Below, in pieces: positions 36,498-51,564 of a stretch of DNA of 64,000 bases. Position numbers and translations under genes: made by a program. Every line of letters begins with the position of its first letter. Within the stretch, counting starts at the first letter, position 1. The stretch comes from Onthophagus taurus (taxonomy: Eukaryota; Arthropoda; Insecta; Coleoptera; Scarabaeidae). The DNA is taken from positions 8,377,501-8,441,500 of the forward strand of contig NC_091971.1 of assembly GCF_036711975.1 (NCBI RefSeq), written 5' to 3'. The notes under the pieces are model-generated. The model had not been told where the DNA came from. It made no database searches and saw only the letters and a list, made by a program, of their open reading frames with translations.

Positions 36498-38333
36498 GTG
36501 TTTTTCATCTTGATGCCCTGAAAAAGTTTATATTCATATAAGTTCCCCTTAATTCAACACCACACCTATCCATGGGAGTAGAATATAATTTCAATAAAGA
36601 TTAAAGCTGAATTATCAAAAATTAATTAATTCTAAATGAGAAGACAAAACGGGCAATAACAAGGATTTAATTTATAAGCTTTTTTTTGAATACCTTAATG
36701 AAATGGCAATAAGTATCTCTCAAACGATGTGAGTATGTTCTAAAATTGTCAACATAATAAATGTAATATATCTTGATAAACAGTCTTTTGGAATCTTGTC
36801 ATGTGGAAATATGATGATTCGCAATAGCAATCCCATCAGACTTCTTCAAAACATAATCCATTTCATGATTTAACATCCTCGATTCAAAATACTTAAAATT
36901 GTAGAAACATAACATAGCTAGTCTATGGATGAAGACGATATCAATAAGCTTATAAAAAATAGAAGATATTATTTGATGAGACGTGCTTTATATAACACCT
37001 ATGTTTTTAGCACATATTTTATCATATCATTAATAAAAATTCTAAGAATTAGACTTTTTTCTGCAACTTTATCTCAAACCATTTATTGTGCCAATTATAA
37101 AGGAAAATTCCTTAAGAGCAAAAAGTGAAGGTTATTTCAACAACGTTCTTAACGGTATCTACATAACCAGAGTCAACCTTTCATCGTACCGGCATATCAA
37201 AAACATGTACCATACAAGTTGATCGTATCAAATCATAATTTTTATTTTTGCTGTAAGATTCATGTTTTTTGCATCGACCAACTTCCTTCCTTCAGCTTGA
37301 GCAATTATATCAGCAATGGGTTACTATGTCATGCGTGTTTAACGCCAAGGTAACAACTCCAATCAGTAAAATCAACGACCGCACAGCAAACGATCAGTTG
37401 TAAATTAAACGTAATTCGGATGAAACCGGATGTAGAACTACTTTTTTACGTATTTTTTTTTAGATAAAGGTCATCTATTTTGGTAAAACAATTTCGTTAC
37501 ACAATAAAGTTATTAAATAATTTTGTTGAATTTGGCTTGTTTTCTCAAGTTTTAGTGATATTTAGTAAACCACAAAATTGAAAAATCGCTTAAAAGGATA
37601 CAGTGATGTAATGATATACCGTAAGTTGTGAAAGTAAAGTAAACGGTTTACGTGTGACACGTAATAATTGTTATAAGACATTATTGTCGTTACAAACCAT
37701 TGTCTTCGTATATTGAATATAGATTAGTTACAGTGTAAAAGAAAAGTGAAACTGCATCGAAATACGAGGTCCATTATCATATACGGGTTTGTTGAATCTC
37801 GCTTTCATCTCTCACCCAACTTTTCTGATTAATATTTATGAATTCCATCAATGATTCGTTTTAATAGTTGAGGACGGAAAATCGAAAGTTGTCTCGGCGG
37901 TTTACACCCACTTTATAAAACCATGCATTAATTTTTGATAACCGGTATTTTAGAAACTTTAATAATTTTAGTATCGATTCGTAACCGAGTATAGTAATAA
38001 CTAAGATTTTGTTCTATTTTTTTTTCTTTCTTCGCTGTATCGACGCGGATAGAATATGCTAATTCGTAATTATCTTTAATTCGACATAAAAACAGGACAT
38101 GTCCAATTATACGGTCAAGAAATTGCGTGGTAAATTCAATCGGGGCTTGTGCTATTAATGGTAAAGATATTTTAAAAACATTTAAAAATCTTATAAGAAA
38201 ATAGTTACTTTGTAATCTTTAAATCAATAGATAAAGTATTTACGTAACTTCTTTTATATTTAATCTTCTTGGAAACAATCAAATCGATTATATAAAAATA
38301 AACGTTTTATTAGTTTCAACAAGTATAGTAAAC

Positions 38334-38661
38334 ATTTATTAGATACAGTAAAATCTATATAATGCGAACTAACACTAGACCTAGAACTAGAAATATTCGA
38401 AACTTCCTAGTTCTAGGTCTAGTGTTAGTTCTAGTTTTGGCTCAATTAACAATATGCAACAATCTAACGCTAAATAACAACTAAAACTAGAATTAACACT
38501 AACATTAGAACTAACTCTAGACCTAGAACTAGATACATTCGAGTTTAGCCGTCTTAAGAGACATATACGGCTAAACCCGCATGTTTTTAATTCTAGGTCT
38601 AGTGTTAGTTCTAGTGCTAGTATTAATTCGTATTATCGAGATTTTACTGTATCTAATAAAT
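38334..38661. mobile_element. Complete pogo/Tigger-type MITE
   Basis: Inverted ends CAGTAAAATCT (38345) and AGATTTTACTG (to 38649) bracket 305 bp and are flanked by TA on both sides, the pogo/mariner target. The inverted symmetry continues outward through ATTTATTAGATA on the left and its complement on the right. The interior has paired CTAGTTCTAGGTCTAG-like stretches that can fold back on each other. There is no coding capacity. Confidence 0.8.
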
Positions 38662-41600
38662 CTAATTAACGTCAATACAGCTTTATAATCCTTAAATAGA
38701 AAATCAATATCTTAACTCTAAGAAGACCGAACAAAAAGCAACCAGTATAAAAGACTAATTATTATTCTATTAAGGTTGCAACCATTATAGAAGCATCAAG
38801 AGGAAAAGAGAACGAATCGCTTTAGACTTTGGAGTCTCTGACGAGATTCACTGAAGATGCGCAGTCACGTGACTCAGGTTGAAAGTGAAATGCCGTTCTC
38901 TCGAATGCCACCGGTAAAGGTCGAATTTTTTCTTCAGATCTATGTCGCCGCAAGATTTCAACTAGTTGCTTATTGCGTATTAGTTATTTACGCGTTTAAA
39001 ATATTTTTGTTTTAATAAATAATAAAAATTTATTATATTAATCAATCATTTTTCACCTCAAACATTTCGAATATACTTCTTCGAAGATACTTCTTTAGAG
39101 ATACGTCTTCGAAGATACTTCTTCTTATTGGCACACCTCGTGATATTGCGGCAGTCAGCTTTCTATTCGTTTCATCCTCAAAGAAGAGTCAATTAGAGAC
39201 CACTGCTTAACGACGAATAATACTGTACGCAAATGTTCTTTTATGTTAAAGATGAACGGTTATAAAAAAAAGAAAGTGATGCTGATGATGAGGAAGATTT
39301 GTGGAAAGTTTAAATATTAGGTTTATGTAAATGTACAAAATATTTTCTTTTTAACAAAAATAAATTTCAATGAAATTCAATTAAGTAAAGAACGAAGATG
39401 GCCCCGTTACAATTCTTTCGATAACATGAAGTACCGTTGGTTGAGTAGGAATAAACATTTCGAGTTTGAAAATCGAATCATTACAACCATGCAAAACGAA
39501 GTTCTTCCGGACAAGTCTAGTGAAACGATCTAACGGACACAAACATCTTTTCAACATTTGCAATAAATGCCATCTTAGTGTTTGGGGCTTAAGGCTATTT
39601 CCGAATAACGGACCTTTCCGAACCATTCCCTGTTAGGGACAATAATAATACAGTTGTCCAGGGGCCCTCCTTGTACCATTAGCGAGAAGCATAAGTCGTG
39701 GGGGCCCTCCTTCGCGTCGAGTTCGTTCCAGGTTCATGTTTTACAGTTGTGCTTCTCGAAACAACCTCGAGGTTAACACACCATTGCAGACGTCAACATT
39801 CAACGTTCCTAATAAAAAAAATTTCTCACTTTACTTAAATCTTTTCTCGTTTGCATTATTTATTTGCGTTTAATATCGAAGAATCCTTGATCTAATTCAT
39901 AGATAGAAGCTGCGAATTGAAAATTGTAACAAGGTGACTAAAATATCATAAAAATACTCTTGTGAGGTCACAAATTTTCGCTTAAACTTAGCGAGTTATA
40001 CGAGGTTTAGTGTTAAATGATTAACACCTTTCGAAACAGGATCTCAACGACACGAAGTCAACCAATGAGTAATTCTTATGACCCTGACCATTTTTACTAA
40101 TAATAATAAAATGTAAAGGACAACATGAGAGAAAAAAATAAAAGAAATTAGTAATGTCAGGAAATTCCTGTGGGTATGAATGTAAAAGAGTGGAAGGTGA
40201 GCTCGGCTATTGTAAAACATTATTAATTAGTGTGTTAGATTAAATTTTGTACGCTTTCACAGCACGGTGTTGTTTAAATAATGATTATCGAGACTGTATT
40301 TTTTCTCATGCACCTTCTAAAACATAATACAAACCCCGACAATGATAATGAAACTATCTAATTTAATTAAGAGAAGATTCCAAAATTATGTTATTGTTCT
40401 ATGTAATTAGTGATTATTTAAAATATTTAAATAAAATAAAATATAATTAATCATTAATACTAATTAACCTTGTTTATAACAATAACTTGTATAATATAGT
40501 TGCATATACTGCAAAAGTCTTGCATGGATGTTTAGAATTAATTTTTATAATTGATATAAATCTTATGTCATATAGCCAGCAATATTCCTTTAGACGTAGT
40601 TTTATTTAATGATGTGTGTTGTCCATTTTCAAAAGTCTATCATAACCTGTAAATATCAGAAAAATTTAAAAGTTCTGCAGAAACTTATTAATATGATATC
40701 TCACTCTTCCCGCTCATTTCCATTAATATCCTATCCTAATAATTGATGTCACAAAATTAAATTAAACTGAAGACCTACAACATATGATATAATAAAATCA
40801 TTTTCGCCCTATACCTTCTCATTTCAACCAATATCATTTCACCATCTTGTTGGTTGTCGTTTCAACCATCTTGAAAGTCTTCCTTCATTCCTATGAAGGT
40901 TATTGTAGCATCACTTCTCTCTGACCTTTTGAAATAATTTTGGTACTACCTACTAAGTTTATAGGAATTTTTCCTATAAGATCAAATATCATATAGCTGT
41001 TCTCAAAAAAACATCAATCTTTGATGAGTTAACTCTCTTTAAATACTTCCAATATTGATTAAAAAATTACAATCTTTTAAATAGTTATTAAATATAATAA
41101 CATAATGTTCATATAATTTTCTATATCAATAACCGCAATCCTAATTCAGTAAATTCTGCAACCGGTCGGAATGTCATGGTTGATTGACTTGCGCAAGGTT
41201 CCGCACTTCGAAACCAACCAGGAATTTAGTGCAGAAACATTTTTTTTGCTCTTTCAGAGTTTCACTCGATGTATGGGCTGCTTTCTTGTTTTGGGCACGA
41301 CTCCATATCCGTATTATACGAAAAAGAATATCGAATATCTTTTCAACATTCTCGTAAAAGTTAAATTTCATCGTTTATTTTCTCGACGGTGAGATTCAAT
41401 TACGCGATTTTACACCTTTCACCACGGTTATTGTGCTCAAAAGAGCAGCATGTATTCACAATAAGCTGTAAAAGAATGTTCAAGCGTAGAGGAATCTCTT
41501 GTGTATGTACATAGACGACTTATTTATTGCTTAACACGTTCCATTTTTAACGGAAGGTACTTAAGTACTTCTCGTATAAAGTAAACGAGGTAGCTCCTTC

Positions 41601-44600
41601 GGTTCGTTTTAATCGGTTGTAGATCCAGCGAAACCGATATCCGGACGAGAACTTCGTCGGATAAACAAGTAGCAACCGGTTGCGTAATTGCAGAACCATT
41701 CATCACTTTCGTCGGCGCCTGGAGCGTGCCTCTAACAGCTCCTAATGCGCAATTTCTGCTATTTTCCAACTTCACCAACCCGTAATTACAATGCAATCAC
41801 CTTCACAAGAATGCGTTACAAAGAGGAAATTGTTGAAAAGTATCGTAAAATATGATAGGATTTCCTTCTAAAAATGTTATTCTCGATGCAAGATGTTATT
41901 CGCAAACACTAACACAGCAGAAAAAAGTAGATGCAAAAAAAACAAAGATTATTATTATCTTTTTTCAATGCAAAAAAAGTGAAACTATTTAAATACATGG
42001 AGGCGTTATCCTTCACATGTACTTTATGAAAGTTACGATTGTGATCATTACTAGGTAATAACAGAAAGTTGCTGTTTTAGTATTTCTTGTTATCTTCTTA
42101 AACCTAGTGAATCATTTAAATTCTCATTTTGCTAATTTAGTAATTAAGAAATCCTTAAGGTAAGCACTTTAATTACCAGTTTTTAACTTGACGTTTCCTT
42201 AAATAGCCACTCGCGGTTTTTGTGACTCAAACTGGAGTTCCATACCGTTCAAATCGCGTGGGTTGTCGATGATGCTGCAAAACGTAAAGTTCCACGGTAC
42301 GTGACTGTCACAGTCTGCTAAGCAGTTTTAAATGCACAAAGGGATACGCTACCGACTCCTTCTTCTCTCTATGTATATCTGATTATCTCGTATACCTCCT
42401 AAGAAGTAATTACCCCCCTTTTCAAACACGTGCCAAATGGTCTTCCTGCCATTGAAACTTCTTCTGTTCGTTATGTTAATGAGGAAAGAAAGCGAGAGGA
42501 GATATCATACAATATACGAATCATTTCGCTGTTTCTTCAAGAGTGAAACACTCACTGTTTGTAAGTGAAATGATTCGTTTAAGAATTTAAGAGGAAAAGT
42601 TTTTTTTCCTTAATAGGTTTCTAATTGTTTATTTTTTATGGAGCGTTATAAAGAGTAATGTTGTGAATTATGGCAAATTCTAGGTGGAGCTGACAACAAG
42701 CACCTTGAAATGTCCCAATATAATACAATGTACTGCGGTTGTGACCATGAGCGAGTACCAACCGGGCGACTACATACAGCTCGTTCATATACAACCACGT
42801 GTTGAATTCGACTTACGCCCACCAATAGGTTGACATTTCTGGCATTCTTCTACCTCTGACACTCCTTTGTGTGCCGCAAGAGCGACTCGACGTCAGAGGA
42901 AGGTACAGTTCGACGAAACAATGCTCTCGGTTACTGGGGAATGAGTCACCCCAATCGCATATAACCATTTATAATAAAATAGATAAACCATTACTTACTA
43001 TTATCTAAGATTTCTTTCTTTACAGACAAACCGATTTTGCATGCTCTCACAAACTAAATACTTCACCATCTAAAACCGGTTAGTAAATCTTTCTTAAGTT
43101 AGACTTACGCAAACTTTTTCTCATCGTTTTGCATGGATTATTGCCGAGACCGATCGGTCATTATCCTAGAAAATCTGGGGCTTCGACAAAATAAACGAAA
43201 GAGGTGCTGCTGAGTGATGCAGAGACGCAATCAACCAATTTCGCTTTCATCAAACAAGCTTTCTTGAGCAAACCGAGTCACGGTATTCAAACAAAACTAT
43301 GCCATTGTCTGTAAATCCTTTATTATCATTACAACATATCAGAATGCCTATTCAATGTACCAGAATCAGACGAATGAATAAAAGTTTTATATCCAAGATG
43401 TGGTGACTCAAAATTACCGAGAAAAAAGTATTATTCTTTTATATTTTTTAGTTTAAAATATGTCGTATGATTCATTTCGTAAAGATATAAAAAATCTTGG
43501 TGAATTTATTTTTATTGTGGGAAATTGTGAGGAATATGTGTGTTATTAATGTTCTGTTATAATTACACCTATAAATTTAGTTTTTGTTACAAACTCGCAA
43601 ATTCCTTTTTTTTTGTTATGAATGAATAAACTTTTAATGACTTAATAATGATTTGTATCCGTATCATGTACAAATTATTGTGTCAGAAAGGCTTAAATCA
43701 CGCTATTTAGGTGTCTATCTCGAATGATATGCGATTGTGTTTAAAGATGAGAAAATGCGTAAAGTTACTATTATAGCATTTTATTCATTTATTTTAGTTC
43801 AAAATGATATTTAGATTCAGTCTAGTATATCTAGAAAGGAAATGAAGTGTTCTTTGTGACTGATGAAGATGTTGACAAGCATGCAATTTTCTGGCTTTAT
43901 TTTAATATAGTTTTTACAACTAAACTAGTAGCAAATTTAAGCAGTTTTGACACTTTTTTACCTTTTCAGACAAAGATTTTCTCCAATATAGGTCGATAGC
44001 AAGATATATACCAAGAATCTTCATTACATTTGTTTCTTATTTTTATTCTTATTGCAAAAATAGATATAAACGTATACAACATTCCCCAGAAGCTAACAAA
44101 GAATATTTTAACTGCAATTAACATTTTAAGTTCTAAGAATAAAGAAAGATATAACTATTTATCAAAACATTTCAGTGGTTAATTTAAATTTATTGAGCAG
44201 TTTGCTTCCAAGAAGTGATGACTCAAAAAGTCTACAAACATCTTCTGCATTTCTATTTTATTTAAAACCATCGGTTGAATCTTATAAAATTCTAATTTTG
44301 ATGCTTTCTTGACTAGTTTAGAAATATATTTTTAATTGGTGTTAATTATCGTCTCTAAAATTAGAGGATTATTAAGTTACTAATTAAAGCAGGTTCGCAG
44401 AGAATTGCACTTTGAGGTTCAAGATGATTGAAAGCACTTTGAGGTTGGATATCCTGCCACCCCAACATTTTGAACATTTTGATATCTGATAGTTTGATGT
44501 ATAACGAACCGCATAATAAAACTGTAACCAATTTCCTGATCAAATTGTAATACCTGCAAATTCTGGAGACGGCTTATTATCGGCGTTGGAATTCCTAAAC

Positions 44601-47600
44601 TGTCTATGTTTTGACGCATATCACTAAATCGTAATAAATTCAATCTACATAAGAAATTGTCATATGGATAATGTTCCCAATTCAGCCGACTTTTCAAGAA
44701 ATTAGCTAGCAAAAAATTATAGGCGATAGGTCTATGCCAACCAATGCCTTATTGGCAGAACCCAACCTTAGACAAGTTTATGGTTGGGAATTCGCTAACT
44801 TTTAGCCATCGATACCATCAACTGCGGTGTTTGTGGTGTAGATCATCAGCGAAGAAACCAACGTCTATGATGAAGAACACGCACTCCATTTTCAAAAATA
44901 AATATTTTCACTTAACCGAAGTTTTTGCACCATTCTAAGTTTCCTCTGCGCATAAAACTTTTCACTTTTTGTTTCTTTTGTTGTATATCTAAACTTGCAG
45001 GCAGATTAGAAAATCCTGCACATTTTAGGATGGGCATAACATTCCGTTTCGTAACCAACAATATATGACGTTTAACGAAAATGATGAAAAACTTCATTTT
45101 GAAGCATTCAAACACAAACAAAAATTTATTTGTTTCCTTTTTACACTTCAACCATAAAAAATCTGCATAAATATTAAAATCAGGTTTTATATGGAGCACT
45201 ACCGCTCCAATTAAAAGCAGAATACTAAGGAAATGAATCGAAAGAAAGCGAAAGGAGGACTTAAACGATCATTTAACTGACTGGTTTTCTCCATTTCAAA
45301 GCAGAGTTTGCACTGTAAACTACAAAATAGGAAGTTTATTGGTGGATTGGAATAAAGATTCTACTTTACGGGTAAAACTTTTATATATTTTACCCCAACA
45401 ATAAGAATAAGTTTCGCTGAATACATTTAAAAAAGAGATTTCAATGATCAATAAGAAAACAAGTTTAAGGTTTTAAGTTGTAACATTTAACGTAAAGTGT
45501 TATATTTTCCGATAATATAACATTGTACACTCCTTAGAAATAAAATGAAAATCGATTGGTTGCGGTGATGAAACGAGTTCAGAAAAATTATGTAACGCGG
45601 TTATCTCGGGCACAAGCCGGCCTACAGGCTTCTGGCACGTTCTGTGTCGGGACACGTGTGTGTTAGTATAAGTCTGTATGTGTATATACAGCGCCGGTGG
45701 CCAATTCTGAACACATTGGCGATTGTCTACAAGCCAAGGCAGTCTGGTTTCGCTAGAATGAAAGTCATACGGCTGTTGATTTACTTTCGATATCCGTTCG
45801 AGTTGGTTCTCTAACGGTTTTTATTCTTAACTATTACAATTTACGTTCAATAAAACCACCGAGTTTAAAATTGCAAATTAATAAAATCAAAATCAAAACA
45901 ATAAAATCATTAAAAATATAAATAAAATAATAAAGCTTTTTTATGATAATTGTTAAAAGAAAATAAAAAATTACTCACGATTTGTTTTAGTTATGAGCTC
46001 TTAAATCGCTGTATTTCCGAAGCACTATATCATATTATACACTTATTAGATCCGAAAACCACAATTAATAACTCCAAATGTGAAATCTGTAATTAAAAAG
46101 AAATGTAAGTTTTTTCATTCTTAGTTTAAGTGAAAGTTTCTTAAGTACAAATAAAGAAAAGTAAACATTGAAGATGCTTGTGACACAAAAACTTGTATGG
46201 GGAAGATTGAAGAAACCTTCTAAAGTCAAGATATGCGTAAATTGCATGTTTCTGAGTTGAGCGTATACCGCAATCCTTCCTTATCCCATCTGGGAATAGC
46301 CAGATGGATCGGATTCTCATACACATCCCACTTTACGTCATAAGAACGACTTCGGTAAATTCTCATGCTTCTTAGTCTATTTTTACACGATAATAATTGT
46401 GGAGTAATTGGAAGAAAAGTAGGTGATGTAACAATGAAAGTTGCGTGTTTTAATTCAAAATTTATCGAGATGAAACTGCTTTATTAAACATGTTATTAAA
46501 AAATAATAAAAGAAAATAAAAAGAATTTAAGAAAGGGTGATTATATAAGAAAATTTTTGCACTTCCATGTCTTAAAGATGAAAAAAAAAACAAATTGGGG
46601 AACTTGAGAAAGTGAAATTGACCAATTTTTTTTTTTAATTTTGTGTTTTTTTGAAATATGAAAAGTAATTAATGATAATAAATTATTAATAAATTATATA
46701 CTCTTTCATTGTTAAAAATAATGTGTGGGTAAATGACAATTAAACATTAATTATAGTTAAATTTATAATTAATTCCTTGAAAAAATTCTTCATAATCGAC
46801 ACAAAAGAAGACCTGGAAACCTCTTCGTTTTAAATAGATAAATACAAGTCGTTAGGAGGCCAACGATAAATTAATATAATTGCCTACATCTACCATGAGA
46901 TAAATTGCCACATCTTTAAGATTTCTTAATAATGGTACTACTCTAATAATTAAACCTTTTTGAATCAAAACATTAGTATTTTATTATTTTTTAGTTTTTG
47001 ATTATTAAAAAAAATCCTCTTCGAATCAAATTAAAATAAAGTATCATCATTAAAAACTTTTTTAACATTACCAAAAAGAAGAAGAAAATTTATGATGGTA
47101 CTAAAAATACTAACATAAAATCCGTTTGTGGGGTTGAACACTGACACAAAGGCACTCTACTATATAAAAAATACGGGACACTTTAGGGTCACCACTTGAT
47201 GGTAGTCGCCAAAGAACTGACTGTACAGGTAACTTAGGTTCACCTGTTTGGTTTTGGTGGGGAAAACGGCAACGTTGGTCTGCTTTGGTGCTGCTGGCTG
47301 CTTGCAGAGAGTATACAGCTTTTACGAACGACCACGACGATGTCGACGAAACCAAGCAATATTCCACACATTGGAGACTACCTACTTTCGATCATTGGAT
47401 ATTCCGGGAGAGGTGCAACAAGTTGCAAAATTGACTTTTTGAAATTTTCCTATTAAACCATTGAATACTAATACATAAAAAAACTTTTACGATAATAAAA
47501 ATACTTTTAAACGTTTTTTTAATGATGATTTTATTCTATGACATGTTGAATATTTATCTCCAGACACAGTAGATACAAGATCGTTTAAAAGTCCAGTCGT

Positions 47601-50600
47601 CAAACTATGCGTGGTATCGGAAAACCCAGATGACATTGAAGCCTTAGAAATAACCAGTTGGACGTAATTTATAGCGACAATAACCGCCGAGTGATGTATA
47701 GTGATAATTCTTTCAAGTTTAAACGACGGAGAGAAACAATTCTTATCGCGCTCTTCATATCTTAATCGTAACGAGCAAGAAACACCACGTTAATTTACAT
47801 TTTTAATACACAAAAAAAAAAGTTTTACAACTCAGTTTTAATTCATAATCTTGAAAATGGGATTAACACGTTTTTATTTGTAAAGTATATTTGAGAATAA
47901 ATGAATCATCTGGGGACGTTATGGTCTACCTGTTGCGTCAAAAGAAGACGGTTGGGTAGCGGATGTAGACGCAAAACTAGGGTTTTGTTCTTTGGCCGCA
48001 GTGTAGCCCAAGGTTAATTCCAACCGACCGTTTGGATCTTTAATATTCGTTACGAACCGTGAACGAATGGTGAATACGAAAGGAACTTGACGATTTTAAA
48101 ACAATGAGATTGTTTTAAAAATTGGAAAATCTATTTTTTTCATTTCGACCTTCGAAAGCTTTCAATTTTACAATTTGTAAATACAATTTGTGTTTGAAAA
48201 ATAGTATTCATCATCAATATGTATCAATGTAAAACCATAGTTAAGAATTTTTTATATTTAATTACTTATCGTTATTATGTTCAATATTAAAATTATTATA
48301 AAATAATATGCATGAAGCAAATGATACTAAAAAAGAGGGCGAAAGAAGTTGTGATTTTATCAGAATATCCTTGAATTTGTTGCAGTTCATTTCTGGTACC
48401 AAATTAAGGAGAGCAGTTTGAGCAATATTTCAATAATAGGGCGTGAAGCGTTTCACTTTTGTAGTAATACCCACAAAAAATGTATATACTGAAGTTTCTG
48501 CTACAGTGTCTTAAAAGTACGATTCTTTGGAAAATCCAAGTGAATTGCAGAAGTGATTGATTCAGTGAGACTTCAAATAAATCTGCCATCTTTACTTGAA
48601 TTACTTGATTTTTTAGATATTGATCAAAGCTTGCCAAGGTTGAGCTGCAGCCAATGTAACTGATGCTTCTAGATAAAATTGCTTATTGTCAATCAATTTT
48701 TCCTTTAGAAACTTTCTAGCTTAGATTTACATTACTTCTTAAATTAGTTCTGGCCGCTTATAAAAGACTCTTAATCTAAAAACCATAAACCCTAATCCTG
48801 CCATAAACAAAGCAATCCAAGCTAAATTAATCTCATGCGCGCCAAACCGAATTCATATGATCCACAACGAAACCAAACTCAACCTAAACCACACATTCTA
48901 CATCACACAACCAAACTATACCGAATCCAGACTCAACCCAAACTATTTAAGTCAAGCCTTGATCGCCTATAGGGATTAGTCATAAATCAAACCCAACCTA
49001 TTCGCACTCAAAACTAGCCCCAACTCAATACGACCACACTGGAACAAGAACACAACGCATACCTAAGCCAGCTACAAAGTATGCACTATTTGTCTAATAC
49101 ACAACTAAACCAAACACCACCTTTCGAGACCAGATTCAATCTTAACCACGCATATCAAATAATCCACAACCTAACCCGTGCACTCAGATATTCTACCACA
49201 AATGTGGAAATCAGATAGTACAAAAAAGGAAATAGTTCACCAAATTGGAAATATTTAGATGAAGCTGTGTATTGTTGTAGATAGCTAGTTTGTGGTATAA
49301 ATAAAACTGCTAACACCTGGAGAGGCGTGGATGAACACAAACAATGCATTGGTAGTGACAGTTAATACAGTAGCTTCAATACAGAAAATAGTTACTATTA
49401 AACTTGAAGTATTGAATATTGTTGATTCGTGGAAGGACCTGAAGCTATCTACCTTGAATGTTAAACAACAGTGGCTAGATGAATTTGAAGAAAATTAGCG
49501 ATACCAGATTCTTTCAAATGCGGATATAGTTGTAGATGTAGTTAATATCCATCACAATGGCAGTGGATGTAAATTATCTAAAACTATTGGATATGAGTAG
49601 CTGTACCGACCTAGTTTACCTAGTATACTGTAGTTTGTAAAACAAAGCAGATTTTATGATTTGAGCTTTCATTATGAAAATCTCAAGATTCTTTGAAAAC
49701 CCATAATCAAAGCTTACAGTGGACAAATTTTTTAATCAATTGTCTAAATTCTTAATTAGTGTTAGTTTATGCTTTACTATTCGAAATTTGTGATGTGGAA
49801 AAATAAAAGCAAAAATTTTTGATTTCTTTTGAAAAAGTTCTTTAATTCGCTTTTTGATTCTAATCAAATAGATTAAAATAATTCCAGTAATAAATCGTTT
49901 TCTAGTTTAATTGCTCCATTAAATAAAACTTTATTGGTTTCACTTTTATTTGAAAATATTCAATTAATTATTTCTTTATAAGCTTATTTATTTCTAAAAT
50001 AAAAAGAAAATTTGATTGGTATTTTGAGAATTCACTACTGACACACAAACACTTTATTATCATTTGCCGCTCATTAATTATTAAATTGTAGGATAGTCGG
50101 ATAGTTTACGCAAGAACACCGTTGGCCAATACGTTAGAATGCCGATAGCCAACGCAGATATGCCCGGTTCAAAACGGTTTTCTTAGCCGTTTCATTTCGT
50201 AGAGACGAGAACCATCTGCGTGCTTGAAAGCTTATTGGTATAAGTACCAAATCGAAACGTGCAAAAAATGCCATTGTTTGTCGATATGCCACGCAACTTG
50301 GCAATTTAAAAAAATATATACTGTTCTTGGCGAACGGGCTTCGAAGTTATTAAGAAGTTAGGCTCGTATAGATTTGCGCAACAGCTTTCGAACTTTTACT
50401 CTCGTACCTGGAGGCGTGGTCCCATTCTAAAAGGAATGCGAGCAGTTTATAAAACAGATTATCGCATGATACACAAAAAATAAATTTCCCCATTTGTTCT
50501 ACTACTTAGAAATTTATTAACATCATTAAATTTACAAGAAATAAAAGATTGTTTTTCCTGTTTTCGATGTAAAGAGTTTTTTATGGCAATTATTAATGCA

Positions 50601-51564
50601 GATTATGATTTAGTTGTTTTTTTTTTCGCTACGAGTGGAAGTTTTTGAGATATATGCTTGGGTTGATTTTAGGAATTTTTCCATTAAAATGAAAGTTTTC
50701 TGACTTTCAGAATCGATATCTTTGCTAGTTGTGTAAATTCCATAATAAAACTATTTTATTCTTAATTAATTTTCGAATTTTAAAATTATCCAAATAGAGA
50801 TTTGAAATCAAATCAACCAAGATTCTAAATGAACTGGATTACCGCTACCTTAACCTTTTCAAAGGTTGTTGTTCAGCTTGTTGAGTTGCATGCAAAGCAG
50901 TAAACCACACTGGGAAAGAAATTTATGGCATCCGGCCAACTTCCGCTTAATTAAACGTTCCTCTGGCTTGCAATTAGCTTTATTCTGCATCAACTCTTTG
51001 TCTACGGGCCTCCAATTTTATTATGTAAACGTGATTCTACCTTCGAGAGTACTCAACGAAAGCTATTTTACATCTTTAAGATATGAGAAGAATAACCGTT
51101 AGATGCAATTTTTTTTCTTTTTTACCAACGTAAATTGTTCACGGAGACGGAAATTAATTCCTTATGCGCATAATTCTTCCAAGAATATGACTTAAACTGG
51201 TAATTTACATGAAGATATGTTTAAAAACAAAAGTTTTCATAATTGTTTTAACATTTATGAGGAGTAAGAAATTATTGATTTTTATGTTATAAATAATGAT
51301 TCACTTTATTGTTTTAACAATAATTAAATAAAATTAAAACAATCTCGTGTCTTATAAATGTTGTGTATTAACACAAATTAACACAATTTAAACAACTAAA
51401 ACTGATTTATTTAAAAATCTTATAACGTCTAAATAATCAACACTAAATTAAATACACTTTAAAAGTAGCTAAAAATGGGAAAAAACTTTTTTAAAAAGAA
51501 CCTTATGATAATAAGAAAAAAATATTTTTTTCCTGTTTATAAATATCGATATGAGAATTCTGAG

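Larger units (their letters stand above)
32251..51564. other. 19 kb without a supportable gene
   Basis: AT-rich DNA holding only repeats and short spurious open frames (longest about 90 codons, no domains, no chain of splice sites I could follow). Notable contents are listed separately: a hairpin at 32755, a 12-bp minisatellite at 34777, AACCCAA tracts at 36.4 and 48.8-49.1 kb, a MITE at 38345, and GC-richer islands at about 41.2-41.8, 42.2-43.0, 45.6-45.85, 47.1-47.45, 47.55-48.1 and 50.1-50.5 kb that could be regulatory or noncoding-RNA exons. Confidence 0.5.

Noticed and set aside
41524..41796. 90-codon minus-strand open frame in a GC-richer island
   Set aside because: No domain, no splice partners and no codon pattern I can defend; GC-rich islands give longer chance frames.
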